Origin: Macrostomum hystrix
Lineage: Eukaryota > Platyhelminthes > Macrostomidae
DNA: 64,000 bases
Assembly (NCBI GenBank): GCA_950097015.1
Contig: CATNEN010000025.1
Location: forward strand, 2,478,001-2,542,000
Direction of reading: 5' to 3'
The notes under the pieces were generated by a model. It was given only the letters and a program-made list of their open reading frames with translations, was not told where the DNA came from and ran no database searches. The position numbers and the translations under genes are program-made. The first letter of the stretch is position 1; each line of letters begins with the position of its first letter. Positions 23,825 to 35,300 of the stretch are shown one piece after another.

Positions 23825-25395
23825 CTTTTTTATTTATCTCAAACTGTCTATATCTTTTCTCTCCCTTACTCTCTTCTGATACTTCAGAATTTGATACTTC
23901 TCTATCAAATTCTCTCTTACTCTCTCTACTTCTCTATCAAATTCTCTCTTACTCTCTCTAATTCTCTATCTAACTCTCTCTTACTCTCTCTACTTCTCTA
24001 TCTAACTCTCTCTTACTCTCTCTACTTCTCTATCTAACTCTCTCTAACTATCTCTACTTCTCTATCTAACTCTCTCTAACTCTCTCTACTTCTCTATCTA
24101 ACTCTCTCTAACTCTCTCTACTTCTCTCTCTAACTCTCTCTAACTCTCTCTACTTCTCTATCTAACTCTCTCTAACTCTCTCTACTTCTCTATATAACTC
24201 TCTCTAACTCTCTCTACTTCTCTATCTAACTCTCTCTAACTCTCTCTACTTCTCTATCTAACTCTCTCTTACTCTCTCTACTTCTCTATCTAACTCTCTC
24301 TTACTCTCTCTACTTCTCTATCTAACTCTCTCTAACTCTCTCTAACTCTCTCTACTTCTCTATCTAACTCTCTCTAACTCTCTATACTTCTCTATCTAAC
24401 TCTCTCTTACTCTCTCTACTTCTCTATCTAACTCTCTCTTACTCTCTCTACTTCTCTATCTAACTCTCTCTAACTCTCTCTAACTCTCTCTACTTCTCTA
24501 TCTAACTCTCTCTAACTCTCTATACTTCTCTATCTAACTCTCTCTAACTCTCTCTACTTCTCTATCTAACTCTCTCTAACTCTCTCTACTTCTCTATTTA
24601 ACTCTCTCTAACTCTCGCTACTTCTCTATCTAACTCTCTCTAACTCTCTCTACTTCTCTATCTAACTCTCTCTAACTCTCTCTACTTCTCTCTCTAACTC
24701 TCTCTAACTCTCTCTACTTCTCTCTCTAACTCTCTCTAACTCTCTCTACTTCTCTATCTAACTCTCTCTAACTCTCTCTACTTCTCTATCTAACTCTCTC
24801 TAACTCTCTCTACTTCTCTATCTAACTCTCTCTAACTCTCTCTACTTCTCTATCTAACTCTCTCTTACTCTCTCTACTTCTCTATCTAACTCTCTCTAAC
24901 TCTCTCTACTTCTCTATCTAACTCTCTCTAACTCTCTCTACTTCTCTATCTAACTCTCTCTAACTCTCTCTACTTCTCTATCTAACTCTCTCTAACTCTC
25001 TCTACTTCTCTATTTAACTCTCTCTTACTCTCGCTACTTCTTTATCTAACTCTCTCTAACTCTCTCTCTACTTCTCTATCTAACTCTCTCTAACTCTCTC
25101 TACTTCTCTCTCTAACTCTCTCTAACTCTCTCTACTTCTCTATCTAACTCTCTCTAACTCTCTCTACTTCTCTATCTAACTCTCTCTAACTCTCTCTACT
25201 TCTCTATCTAACTCTCTCTAACTCTCTCTACTTCTCTATCTAACTCTCTCTTACTCTCTCTACTTCTCTATCTAACTCTCTCTAACTCTCTCTACTTCTC
25301 TATCTAACTCTCTCTAACTCTCTCTACTTCTCTATCTAACTCTCTCTAACTCTCTCTACTTCTCTATCTAACTCTCTCTTACTCTCTCTCGCTTT
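23825..25395. repeat. CT-rich minisatellite, 30-bp unit
   Basis: About 50 units containing CTCTCTACTTCTCTATCTAA. An almost pure pyrimidine strand, broken only by A. Confidence 0.9.
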
Positions 25396-26062
25396 TTCTT
25401 TACCGCCTCAGTGCCCGGGATTGGAGGTTCTCACCTCATAATTGAAACTTCATTTAAATTTTCAGCCAAATAAACGTACATACGCTCGCATGTTCTATGA
25501 TACACGATTTATATTTATCTAATTGTTGTTAACTTGTCAGTTCTGGCATTTGAGATTATAAGAATCGGGCAAAATAACAAGCAGACACTCGTTGCTGTAA
25601 AACAGTTGCTGTAAAACACTAAAGGCATATAATATTAACACAGTGAATAGAACGAATTAGAAAACAGCTTGTAGGACGATTTCATTTTTAACTGAGATCG
25701 TAGAGAGAGAGAAAATGAAAGGATCTACAGTCTTTGTGTGACACAAAAGACCTGCCTATACATAGTAGAGAGAACTAAAGTTAAAAAATGATTCAATTGA
25801 AGCTTCTATCTTTGCATTGGTTAGTTTTGCATGAAATTTGTAGAGAGGAAACAAGCTGACAGCAGAAGTGGTGTGAAAGATAGGGACAGATATAAATTGA
25901 TTACCTCTAACATTTATAGCAAGCTTTTAGCAAATTCGCGGCAGATTAATGACTGATCTCTCTGGTGTGTGAGTACGCTGCTTTCGCGAGAACAATCTGT
26001 CCAACGCAGACGTGGTGAAAGAGACACAAATGGAAAAAAAACTGGGTACAGGCATTGAAGGA
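25396..26062. other. Unique spacer
   Basis: AT-rich; no gene seen. It is the 3' side of the doubtful exon at 26063-26583. Confidence 0.4.
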
Positions 26063-26583
26063 TTAAAGCAGCAGTTGAGTTTGCTGGGCCAGTGCACTTA
26101 GAATTCTGTCCATCAATTGCACCTTGGTCGCTTCCGTTCGGGACCGAGTGCCGACGCCGGCGCGAAAGACATCGGCAACATCGGCGGCAGTAGCGACATC
26201 GGCATCGACGCCTGCGGCGGTGACTCCAAGTCGAGACGACTCCGCTTCCAGGAGCAATTCAACGGCTGGTTCCAGCACTGCAGCGGCGGCGGCGGCGCCG
26301 GTGGCGGCGGCACCTGCGGCGGTAGCGGCCTCCGTTCATCATCCTTGGCTGCGCTGTCTTCGATGTCAGAGCCCGTATCAACCACGTCTAGCCAGCTGTC
26401 GTCGTCTTCTGCGTTGACGCCGGTGCCACCGCCACCGCCGCTGCCGCTGCCACCGCGCCCGTCGCAGCCGAGATTCATTGGCGAGTCGGCCGATTCTGGC
26501 CTGCCGTGAAGTCTGCAATTGCGGAAGTCAACGATCTGAGTGTCATGGTGACCACCCACGGCTGGACACAATTCAATATGCAA
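26063..26583 (-). CDS. Possible coding exon of unknown function (GC-rich, low complexity)
   Basis: Seen: a GC-rich island in otherwise AT- or CT-rich DNA. One minus frame (stop at about 26113) encodes a Gly-rich stretch, the acidic DDDSWLDVVDTGSDIED, a Pro-rich run and a basic end (GPERKRPRCN). It follows a TTGCAG that could be an acceptor near 26515. A second minus frame, ending at 26063, encodes an Ala/Val-rich stretch and VQLMDRILSALAQQTQLLL, which also looks protein-like. The two overlap across a GCC/CCG-repeat, so a frameshift or repeat-length change is possible. The plus strand is open too (26117-26509, Ser/Pro-rich). No domain is recognised and the strand is uncertain. Confidence 0.35.
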
Positions 26584-27480
26584 CCCGTTCAGACAGACAA
26601 GTTAGCGAGGCTCTAGTGATTGACACAAGCCAGATTGGTGCAGCTACAATTGAGGTATCATGCGGGCTCCCAGCTTGACATGCCTGCAACCTGTCCCCTT
26701 GTCCCCCCAAGCAGCGGAGGTGGTTGAAGGGGATCAGCATTGATGCTTGAGGATGTTTTGGGAGGAGCTGATATGAATTGGCTGACTATGTGACAGGGTG
26801 ATTTCCAGCAGCATAGCGATTGTCTATATAGCTATTTTATGCCTGTGTAGATAAAAAAAATTGGGAGAGAGACACGACCAGACAACTGGGACTGTGACGT
26901 GTGGCCTCGCAGCTTCACATAATTATTAATTTACTTCGGTATAAGGGGTGGTTTTGGCGCGAACTAGAGTCACAATAGACACTTGGCTGGCCAATACACC
27001 ACCAGCAGTTGCATGATATAGATAGAGCTGCTGCACCCACAGAGACAGGTAAGTGAATTGATGGACAGGTGCAACCCCCTCTCAGACAGTGTATAAGCAT
27101 AGATGTATAAGGACTGCAGCCACATGACCAGTCAGTCAATTGGGCCTGGGTCAGTGAGGATGTAGAGACTTGGATTGCCCAATCCTGCACTATGGCATAT
27201 CCAGCCTGAAAAAATGATTCCCCGACAGGTTCATAGCAGGAAGCCGTTCTGCTATTCTTCAAATATCTAACTAGTTTCAACTATCTTTTTTGACTGCTAT
27301 ATAGAGATCAATGATATTTCTATTTTATTTCTAATGACATAGAAAGAATAAGTATCCTACAGTTGAGCCTGATAATTTTATAGGCGCAATTATATATATA
27401 TATCAGGAGTGGGCAAACTTATTTGCTGGCGGGCCAAAGAGAGAGCCTAAAAGACGACAGCGGGCCGCATTGACTGTATA
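26584..27480. other. Unique spacer
   Basis: The minus open frame 26915-27280 has no recognisable domain. An (AT)n run lies at about 27390-27400; the sequence CGGGCCGCAT recurs at 27463 and about 28040, bracketing the next array. Confidence 0.4.
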
Positions 27481-27484
27481 AATA

Positions 27485-27990
27485 TGAGATAGGGGAGAGA
27501 TGAGACACGGGAGAGATGAGACACGGGAGAGATTAGACACGGGAGAGATTAGACAGGGAAGAGACTAGACACGAAAGAGATTAGACACGGGAGAAATTAG
27601 ACACGGGAGAGATTAGACACGGGAGAGATTAGACACGGGAGAGATTAGACACGGGAGAGATTAGACACGGGAGAGATTAGATACGGGAGAAATTAGACAC
27701 GGGAGAGACTAGACACGGGAGAGATTAGACACGGGAGAGATAAGACAGGGAATAGATTAGATACGAGAGCGATGAGACACGGGAGAGACTAGACACGGGA
27801 GAGATTAGATACGGGAGAGATTAGATACGGGAGAAATTAGACACGGGAGAGATTAGATACGGGAGAAATTAGACACGGGAGAGACTAGACACGGGAGAGA
27901 TTAGATACGAGAGCGATGAGACACGGGAGAGACTAGACACGGGAGAGATTAGATACGAGAGCGATGAGACACGAGAGAGATGAAACAGGA
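27485..27990. repeat. Minisatellite, 16-bp unit ACGGGAGAGATTAGAC
   Basis: About 31 units. The array sits inside a GGGCCGGA-rich sequence (27425-27475 and 28005-28075) that reads as one element split by the array: GTGGGCAAACTTATTTGC on the left, GGCCGGAGTTTGCCGACCCC on the right. These outer ends are roughly inverted. Confidence 0.85.
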
Positions 27991-28448
27991 CACTGTAGAT
28001 GTCAGAAGGGGCAACGGGCCGGATTTGGGAGCTTCGAGGGCCGCATCTGGCCCGCGGGCCGGAGTTTGCCGACCCCTGATATATATAAAAGACAATGGGT
28101 TTTGACTTCGCATTTAAGTGGATGGGAGCTTCAAGGGAGGGGGACGACAGGTGATCATGCATGCCATATTAGAGCCGTTCCACTGGAAACTAAAACTCAT
28201 TTATTATTATTATTTTATTATTTTATGCGAGTCTTTTATCTAACAGCCATTCGCGACTGCAGCAATGATAATATTAATTATCAGACCGCAGAATTATTCT
28301 ACTCTAATTTTTCCTTTCCTTCTTTTCGCAAACTATTTAGACGTGACAAACTTTGATTCCAGAGTAGAAAATAGAAATCTGCGGCGCGCTTCTTTAAACA
28401 AATAAATACATTGCTCTTCTTTACAAAATATAAGTAATTAACTCGCGT

Positions 28449-30031
28449 CTACTTGAGTTGGCTCAAGTGTGCAGGGTTGCTGGGGCAGAGACGAAAATGA
28501 ATCGACACTTGAGGTGCGACAGATTGAAGATGAGGTGGGTCACCACTGCCGCTGCTGCTGCTGACACCGCTCATGCTGAGCAATGCAAAGTCAAGGCGCT
28601 TGCAGACAGGTAGAAAAAAATGATTCAATGAAAAGAAAATAATTTAAAAGATATGCATTAGATAAAAGATAAAAACGCATGCGCATAATTAGAGAATATA
28701 TGCCTAAATGTGAGAAGTATGCTCATACTCGTAGTGTCAAACATATAGTGCCTCGCCTGCAGGTATTTACGCAAATCAGTTTATTCGGCTTCCTAATCGT
28801 TTGCTTATTTTATTGGATTAATTAAATAGAATTAAATAGTGATACTTGGCCGAATGGTTGGCATATATGATTATTTTAGTCTATCTTATTTTAGTTTTAC
28901 TCTATCTAATAGAGTTAGCCATTTTAAGTATAGAGCTAATTGGCAAGGAAAAGCCCGTGAATAGTCGAATGAACAGGTAACAGACAGTCTAATGAACAGG
29001 TAATGGACAGTCTAATGAACAGGTAATAGACAGTCTAATGAAGAGGCAATAGACAGTCTAATGAACAGGTAATAGACAGTCTAATGAACTGGTAATAGAC
29101 AGTCTAATAAAGAGGTAATAGACAGTCTAATGAACTGGTAATAGACAGTCTAATGAAGAGGTAATAGACAGTCTAATGAACTGGTAATAGACAGTCTAAT
29201 GAAGAGGCAATAGACAGTCTAATGAACTGGTAATAGACAGTCTACTGAAGAGGTAATAGAAAGTCTAATGAACAGGTAATAGAGTATAATGAACAGGCAT
29301 AAACAGTTTACCAACCTGCTCTTTGCCGCAGCGGCTCTGTCCCTCTGTCGCCGATTCTTGAACCAGTTGCCCACCTGAGTTGGTGTCAGCCCTGTAGCGG
29401 CTGCGAGCTCTCGCTTCTTGGCCGGGTTGGGGTACGGGTCCTGCAGGTACCACTCGCGCAGCAGGCCCCTAGTTCGCTCCTTGAAGCAGTGAGTCTTCTG
29501 CTCGCCATCCCAGATGGTCCTTGGCATCGGGTACTTCTTGCGCACCCGGTACTTGTCCACCGGGCCGAGCGGACGGCCTCGGAGTTTCTCGGCCTCCAAA
29601 TAGTGCGCCTCCAGCCAGAGAGTCTGCAGTTTGGCGTGCGATGCCTTGCCAAAATGGTGCAGCTCCATGAGCTGGTACATCTCCCGATAGTTGCCAGCGT
29701 GGAAGGCCACAACGGCGCGGGCTCGAACCACTGACTCCTGGCGGCTGAGGGCCTCCCACAGCACCGGACTAGCCGGCAGGGACCAGAGGAAGCGAGCCAG
29801 CCGATCAATGTCGCCAGACTCCTCCAGCGTCTGGCAGACTCGGCCAACCTGTTCGGCGCCGAAGAATTGAAACGCTGGCAGCGGCGGCAGCGGCGGTGGC
29901 GGCGGCGGCGGCGGCGGCAGCTGGTCGCGCCCGTCATCCGCCTGTTGCAGCTGCAGGTGCCGATGTGTCAGCGCCAGTGATGGAACCGATGGAAACGCTG
30001 CGAATGCTGATAGGCCGAGATTCAGTGCCAT
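28449..30031 (-). CDS. SIX3/6: SIX3/6 (Optix-class) homeobox transcription factor, two exons
   Basis: Seen: exon 1 is 30031-29312 (240 codons from ATG), donor GTAAAC; exon 2 is 28598-28449 (49 codons, stop TAG), acceptor TGCAAG; the junction is phase 0, total 289 residues. Order: short N-terminus with a polyproline run (39-50), SIX domain about 54-169 (including [14 protein letters not shown] and [19 protein letters not shown]), homeodomain about 172-233 ([27 protein letters not shown]). Family knowledge: [13 protein letters not shown] and the [19 protein letters not shown] stretch identify SIX3/6 rather than SIX1/2 or SIX4/5; this subfamily patterns anterior brain and eyes. The last exon 1 residues KSRL correspond to NRL of SIX3. 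The C-terminal exon is short, Ser-rich and not conserved, so it is the least certain part. The intron carries a 23-bp minisatellite. A further upstream exon is possible. Confidence 0.92.
28965..29295. repeat. Minisatellite, 23-bp unit, in the SIX3/6 intron
   Basis: About 14 units containing AGTCTAATGAACAGGTAATA, with a GAAGAGG variant. It ends about 15 bp before the exon 1 donor. Confidence 0.9.
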
Positions 30032-30419
30032 TGAATCAGTTCTCAAGATATCAGCGTGAACTAATCTATCAGGACTTAGTTGCCTAATCTAATAAGCGCG
30101 GCTCCTTTGTCTGCACAAGAGGGGCGGATGATCCACAAATCTATGCCTATTGAGGAGTCTGTCGGGTGGGGTGGCTGGTCTAGACGCTGGCCAATGATAG
30201 CTGGCCTAGGGGTCGGATTGGCTAGGCATTGGATAGGCAGCTGAATGGAGTGCCTGCCGCTATTGGAGAGCCAGATTTCAGCTATGCCGGTGCGTAGGAT
30301 GGGCGAAGTACAAGTGGACAACAACTCCTTTAACATTAGAAGCTTTTATTTGCATATGAGAAGGAAATGAGCCTTAGGTAAATCAAAAAGAAGTGTACGG
30401 GAGGGAATAAAGAATCAGG
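30032..30419. promoter_or_regulatory. Upstream region of SIX3/6
   Basis: Unique DNA 5' of the ATG. No TATA box is obvious. It is the only non-repetitive DNA before the next array, so the proximal promoter or leader exon should be here. Confidence 0.3.
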
Positions 30420-30925
30420 ACTGAGCGTTAGAGACAGGTAGGATAGACAGATAGATAGAGACAGGTAAGATAGACAGATAGATAGAGACAGGTAGGATAG
30501 ACAGATAGATAGAGACAGGTAGGATAGACAGATAGATAGAGACAGGTAGGATAGACAGATAGATAGAGACAGGTAGGATAGACAGATAGATAGAGACAGG
30601 TAGGATAGAGCGATAGAGACAGGTAGGATAGAGCGATAGAGACAGGTAGGATAGAGCGATAGAGACAGGTAGGATAGAGCGATAGAGACAGGTAGGATAG
30701 AGCGATAGAGACAGGTAGGATAGAGCGATAGAGACAGGTAGGATAGAGCGATAGAGACAGGTAGGATAGAGCGATAGAGACATGTAAAGCATAGAGCGAT
30801 AGAGACAGGTAGGATAGAGTGATGGTGACAGGTAGGATAGATAGAGACAGGTAGGATAGAGCGATAGAGCCAGCTAGGATAGAGCGATAGAGACATGTAA
30901 AGGATAGAGCGAGGCAGGTAGAAAA
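30420..30925. repeat. Minisatellite, 27-bp units passing into 23-bp units
   Basis: The left part repeats GACAGGTAGGATAGACAGAT with GATA extension; the right part repeats GAGACAGGTAGGATAGAGCG. The same 23-bp unit makes up the array at 32206-32434. Confidence 0.9.
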
Positions 30926-31272
30926 GCTGCGGTATGTTATAGCATGATCTATTCAATCAGCTAACCGCAATTAACTTTACATTGCAGTCATTACACCCAA
31001 AAAACAAGCCTCTAAATAGAAAATGGCCCAATATAGAAAAATATGGACTAAAATGACAATGAGCAATTGACTCTCATTGATACAAGATGAATTTGCGCTG
31101 TGCTTAACACCTCTCTGTGAATGGCTTGGCATTTGACTTGTTAAGCATTTAGAATCCTGCATGCAGTTGCAGCTGAGACCGGAAACAGGAAACTGTCCGC
31201 GTAGCCTCGTAGGGAGCTGAGAGGGCAAGGAGAGATTAGAGGAGGGGGTTGGCCAGCAGATACTCAAAGGCG

Positions 31273-31402
31273 CCGTGATGTCGGGTGCGTCGCAAACGCC
31301 TGACACCAAAGCTGACTAAAGCATCATCATATTATATGATGATGGCATGCAGCGGTTGATGTCAAGTGCTGGGGAGTTGTCAATCGGATTTTGGGAAGCC
31401 AA
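31273..31402. repeat. Dispersed 130-bp segment, copy 1 of 3
   Basis: Shares GCGTCGCAAACGCC, the palindrome-like CATCATCATATTATATGATG and GAGTTGTCAATCGGATTTTG with 32432-32562; a shorter copy is at about 32010-32060. Confidence 0.8.
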
Positions 31403-31664
31403 CTGCAGGGTGGGTGGAGCCGGCTCTGACAGTGTGAGAGAGAGAGAATGGGAGACAAGAGAATAGTCTTCAATTAAACGCGCGTATTGACGCACACACA
31501 CGCACACACAAATGGAACATGCAGCTATAGAGATACGTTTAATAATTTCAGAAACAAGAAATATAAAGCCTCCATCTACCCTCTATCTCCCTCCCTCCGC
31601 TTCTGCCCTCTTTCTCCTCTCATACCTTAAATCTCCCTCTCCCGTTTTTCATTCCTGAAAAAAT

Positions 31665-31968
31665 CATCTCTCCCCTGTCTCATCTCTCCCCTGTCTCATC
31701 TCTCCCCTGTCTCATCTCTCCCCTGTCTCATCTCTCCCCTGTCTCATCTCTCCCCTGTCTCATCTCTCCCCTGTCTCATCTCTCCCCTGTCTCATCTCTC
31801 CACTGTCTCATCTCTCCCCTGTCTCATCTCTCCACTGTCTCATCTCTCCCCTGTCTCATCTCTCCCCTGTCTCATCTCTCCCTGTCTCATCTCTCCACTG
31901 TCTCATCTCTCCCCTGTCTCATCTCTCCACTGTCTCATCTCTCCCCTGTCTCATCTCTCCTGTGACAG
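31665..31968. repeat. Array, 16-bp unit TCTCCCCTGTCTCATC
   Basis: About 19 units on the plus strand. The same units reappear in reverse orientation at 32115-32205 and forward at 32590-32745. Confidence 0.9.
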
Positions 31969-32206
31969 GATAGAGTGATAGAAACAGGTAGGATAGAGCA
32001 CTAGAGGAGGTTTATGTCAAGTGCTGGGGAGTTGTTAATCGGATTTTGGGAAGCCGAAAAAGACACAAGAACATCATAAAAGTGTCATAAAAGTGTTTCT
32101 ATCACTCTATCCTGTCACAGGAGAGATGAGACAGGGGAGAGATGAGACAGTGGAGAGATGAGACAGGGGAGAGATGAGACAGTGGAGAGATGAGACAGGG
32201 AGAGAT
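31874..32206. repeat. Perfect 112-bp inverted repeat with 109-bp loop
   Basis: Arm 31874-31985 is the exact reverse complement of 32095-32206; the arms include unique sequence (GTTTCTATCACTCTATCCTG) as well as array units. The loop includes a partial copy of the dispersed 130-bp segment. Confidence 0.9.
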
Positions 32207-32434
32207 AGAGACAGGTAGGATAGAGCGATAGAGACAGGTAGGATAGAGCGATAGAGACAGGTAGGATAGAGCGATAGAGACAGGTAGGATAGAGCGATAG
32301 AGACAGGTAGGATAGAGCGATAGAGACAGGTAGGATAGAGCGATAGAGACAGGTAGGATAGAGCGATAGAGACAGGTAGGATAGAGCGATAGAGACAGGT
32401 AGGATAGAGCGATAGAGACAGGTAGGATAGAGCG
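32206..32434. repeat. Minisatellite, 23-bp unit GAGACAGGTAGGATAGAGCG plus ATA
   Basis: About 10 near-perfect units, the same family as 30600-30790. Confidence 0.9.
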
Positions 32435-32562
32435 GGTGCGTCGGGTGCGTCGCAAACGCCGACACCAAAGCTGACTAAAGCATCATCATATTATATGATG
32501 ATGGCATGCAGCGGTTTATGTCAAGTGCTGGGAAGTTGTTAATCGGATTTTGGGAAGCCGAA
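32432..32562. repeat. Dispersed 130-bp segment, copy 3 of 3
   Basis: Almost identical to 31273-31402, and extended by AGACGACACAAGAACATC, which it shares with the middle copy near 32055-32090. Confidence 0.8.
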
Positions 32563-32589
32563 GACGACACAAGAACATCATAAAAGTGT

Positions 32590-32745
32590 CATCTCTCCTG
32601 TGTCTCATCTCTCCCCTGTCTCATCTCTCCTCTGTCTCATCTCTCCCCTGTCTCCTCTCTCCCCTGTCTCATCGCTCTACACCTATCTCATCTCTCCATT
32701 GTCTAGTCTCTCCCCTGTCTCTACTCTCCACTGTCTCACGTATCT
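32590..32745. repeat. Array, 16-bp TCTCATCTCTCCCCTG units, degenerate
   Basis: About nine units of the same family as 31665-31968. Confidence 0.8.
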
Positions 32746-33490
32746 ATAAGTTTGCCAATAATTGCTGCTTTTAAATTCTGTGCCACTGAAAGCCGAACAG
32801 ATAACTTAATGAAGAAAGCAGCCATTCCTGATGGAAGGAAGCCGTGTCACCGCTTTTGTCACCTGTCAGTCTATAATGCAATTCAGTTGACTTACTGCCG
32901 CCAGCGACTAAATAGCGAGAAGAACTAAAAAGCCACTTTATAAGTAAGCTGAAACCAAACAGCTTCACTCGCTCCCATCCTGCCAATTGCTTTCACTTTT
33001 TTTAAAGGCTGAATTATCCGACAGTGGAGCTGATTGTCCCTGCCGATAGGAACAGTTGCACTCGATGTGCTGCCCATGCAGCTTCTTGTGAAGCCTTCAA
33101 CTATAACTGCCTCCGAATTGGATGCTCTACGCGGATTCACCGGTGAAAGGCGAAGATTAACTTCCCATTTCTGCACAATCTTGATCAAGATTGTATACCA
33201 GCGAGTGTTGGGATCAAAGTGTGTTAGCCCTGCTGACTGGGCCTCGCATATGTATATTGATCGTGTCTATTATATGGGCTATACATTTGCATCCTTCAGT
33301 GGAAGCTGAGAAAGTTATCGCTTTATCATTGCCTACAATAACGATTCCCAGGTGAATAGGCATAAGGGGATCTGTTGCACCTCTGCTTCACCGTATCCAA
33401 TTCTTGCCTCTTTATGTCAATCTTTATTTTTTTAGTAGCAGCAAAACTGACCAGCCAGTTTAACGTTGGTACTAACCAGCTGAATGGGAT
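32746..33490. other. Unique spacer
   Basis: Overlapping open frames on both strands (32925-33309) have no recognisable domain. No gene supported. Confidence 0.4.
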
Positions 33491-33494
33491 ATTT

Positions 33495-33700
33495 CAGAGG
33501 AAGACTGAGAGGTAGAGAAGTAGACTGGGAGGTATAAAAGTAGACTGGGAGGTAGAGATGTAGACTGGGAGGTTGATAAGTAGACTGGGAGGTAGAAAAG
33601 TAGACTGGGAGGTAGAAAAGTAGACTGGAAGGTAGAAAAGTAGACTGGGAGGTAGAAAAGTAGACTGGGAGGTTGAGAAGTAGAGTCAGATGAAGAGAAG
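33495..33700. repeat. Array, 20-bp unit GTAGACTGGGAGGTAGAAAA
   Basis: About 10 units with variants (GTTGATAA, GTATAAAA). Confidence 0.9.
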
Positions 33701-34695
33701 TAGAGGATGAGACAGGAAACTTAGATCTTATGTTTCCTATTCTCATCATAAAATACCTTTTTTAATATTTCCTTACTTTCGAATTTCATCCTGCTTTGAA
33801 AGCAACGTTCATTTTTATCAGAGATTTTAACGAAGCTTTTTAAGTCGCTTAATTGGCTCTGAGATTTGCTTTGTTCGCGCGGAGCATATCCGTTTTTTAA
33901 TTTGATAAAAATCTCAATTAGTCGCTCAGTTGGTTTTTTAGACTGCGCCAGCAACAGTCATGGAAATGAATCCGGAATGTTTGCGCCAGTGAAACTAAAA
34001 TAACTAGATTGACAGATGACATGAAAGTCCCCCCAGAGCAGACAGACACCCTCGCGACAATCATTTAAGGCTCCAAATTGTCAAAATTGGTCCATCAAAG
34101 CAAATGAAACTGGCAGAAAATTTTGTTTTAATAAACTCGGATTGTTTATAACAAATTGCAATGTTTGATCCGGGATATAGTTTTTTTTCAAATGGATTTG
34201 GATTAAAAAATGAAAAGCTAAAATTCATGCCCGAAATGTGAATTTGGCAATTTTCTAATTGCTTTGATGCGGGGGAATGGGTAGGTAACTGCAATCACTT
34301 GAATTAATTTAACAATTCCGATAACAACAGATTGATTATAATTGCTATTCCACCCGGTGTCCTCACCGGCGGTTTGAGTATGGCTTGTCTGAATGGGATA
34401 ATATTCCCCATGGGAGCGTTTTATCGACTGAATGAGTGAAATGTTGTTATTTCTTTTATGAAAAGGAAAATTGTCTAAACAGAAGACGGAAAAATGTTAA
34501 TATCATCTCCGCAATGATACAGTCTTGATATTAGGAAACAGAAAATATGATGACGATTGCAGATGTTGAGAAAATTTGAAATAGTCAGCATTGGGATAGG
34601 CATTAAGCGTTCTGAATTGAAAATATAAAATATTTACCGTTCGGGAAATCTGATTATCCTAATAGGATTCCAAGATTGAAGCTTCAGGGATAGAA
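33701..34695. other. Unique AT-rich spacer
   Basis: Minus open frames at 33721-33954 and 34061-34294 lack recognisable features. Nothing supported. Confidence 0.4.
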
Positions 34696-34699
34696 AATT

Positions 34700-35300
34700 C
34701 AAGAACTGAGGATTGAGGATTCTGTGATTGAGGATTCTGGGATTGAGGATTCTGAGATTGAGGATTCTGGGATTGAGGATTCTGGGATTGAGGATTCTGG
34801 GATTGAGGATTCTGTGATTGAGAATTCTTTGACTGAGGATTTTGGGATTGAGGATTTTGGGATTGAGGATTCTGGGATTGAGGATTCTGAGATTAAGGAT
34901 TCTGGGATTGAGGATTCTGTGATTGAGGATTCTGGGATTGAGGGTTCTGGGATTGAGGATTCTGAGATTGAGGATTCTGTGATTGAGGTTTCTGGGATTG
35001 AGGATTCTGGGATTGAGAATTATTTGACTGAGGATTCTAAGATTAAGGATTCTGGGATTGATGACTTGAGATGGGGGATCGAGGATAGATTATCCTTTGA
35101 TTGAGGATTTTAGGATTGAGGATTATGGGATTTATGATTCTGGGATTGACGACTCAGACCTCAGTGATTAAGGAGTCTAACGACGAACACTCAGGACTGA
35201 GGATTCGGTGAGTGAGGATTTAGGAATGAGGATTCTAAGGATTGAAGGATTCGGCGATGCACGATTTCGGGATTTAGGTTTCTGGGATTGATAATTAGCA
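34700..35300. repeat. Minisatellite, 15-bp unit GATTGAGGATTCTGG, decaying to the right
   Basis: Regular up to about 35110, then progressively degenerate. The unit is five codons, giving an apparent acidic GIEDS repeat frame of 126 codons that I do not believe is coding. Confidence 0.85.

Noticed and set aside
26117-26509. Plus-strand Ser/Pro-rich frame of 130 codons
   Set aside because: Not excluded outright, but it is the antisense of a more protein-like minus frame, and it has no domain or splice support.
34700-35104. 126-codon acidic frame (GIEDS repeats)
   Set aside because: 15-bp minisatellite that decays gradually into non-coding sequence; stop codons appear as soon as units diverge.
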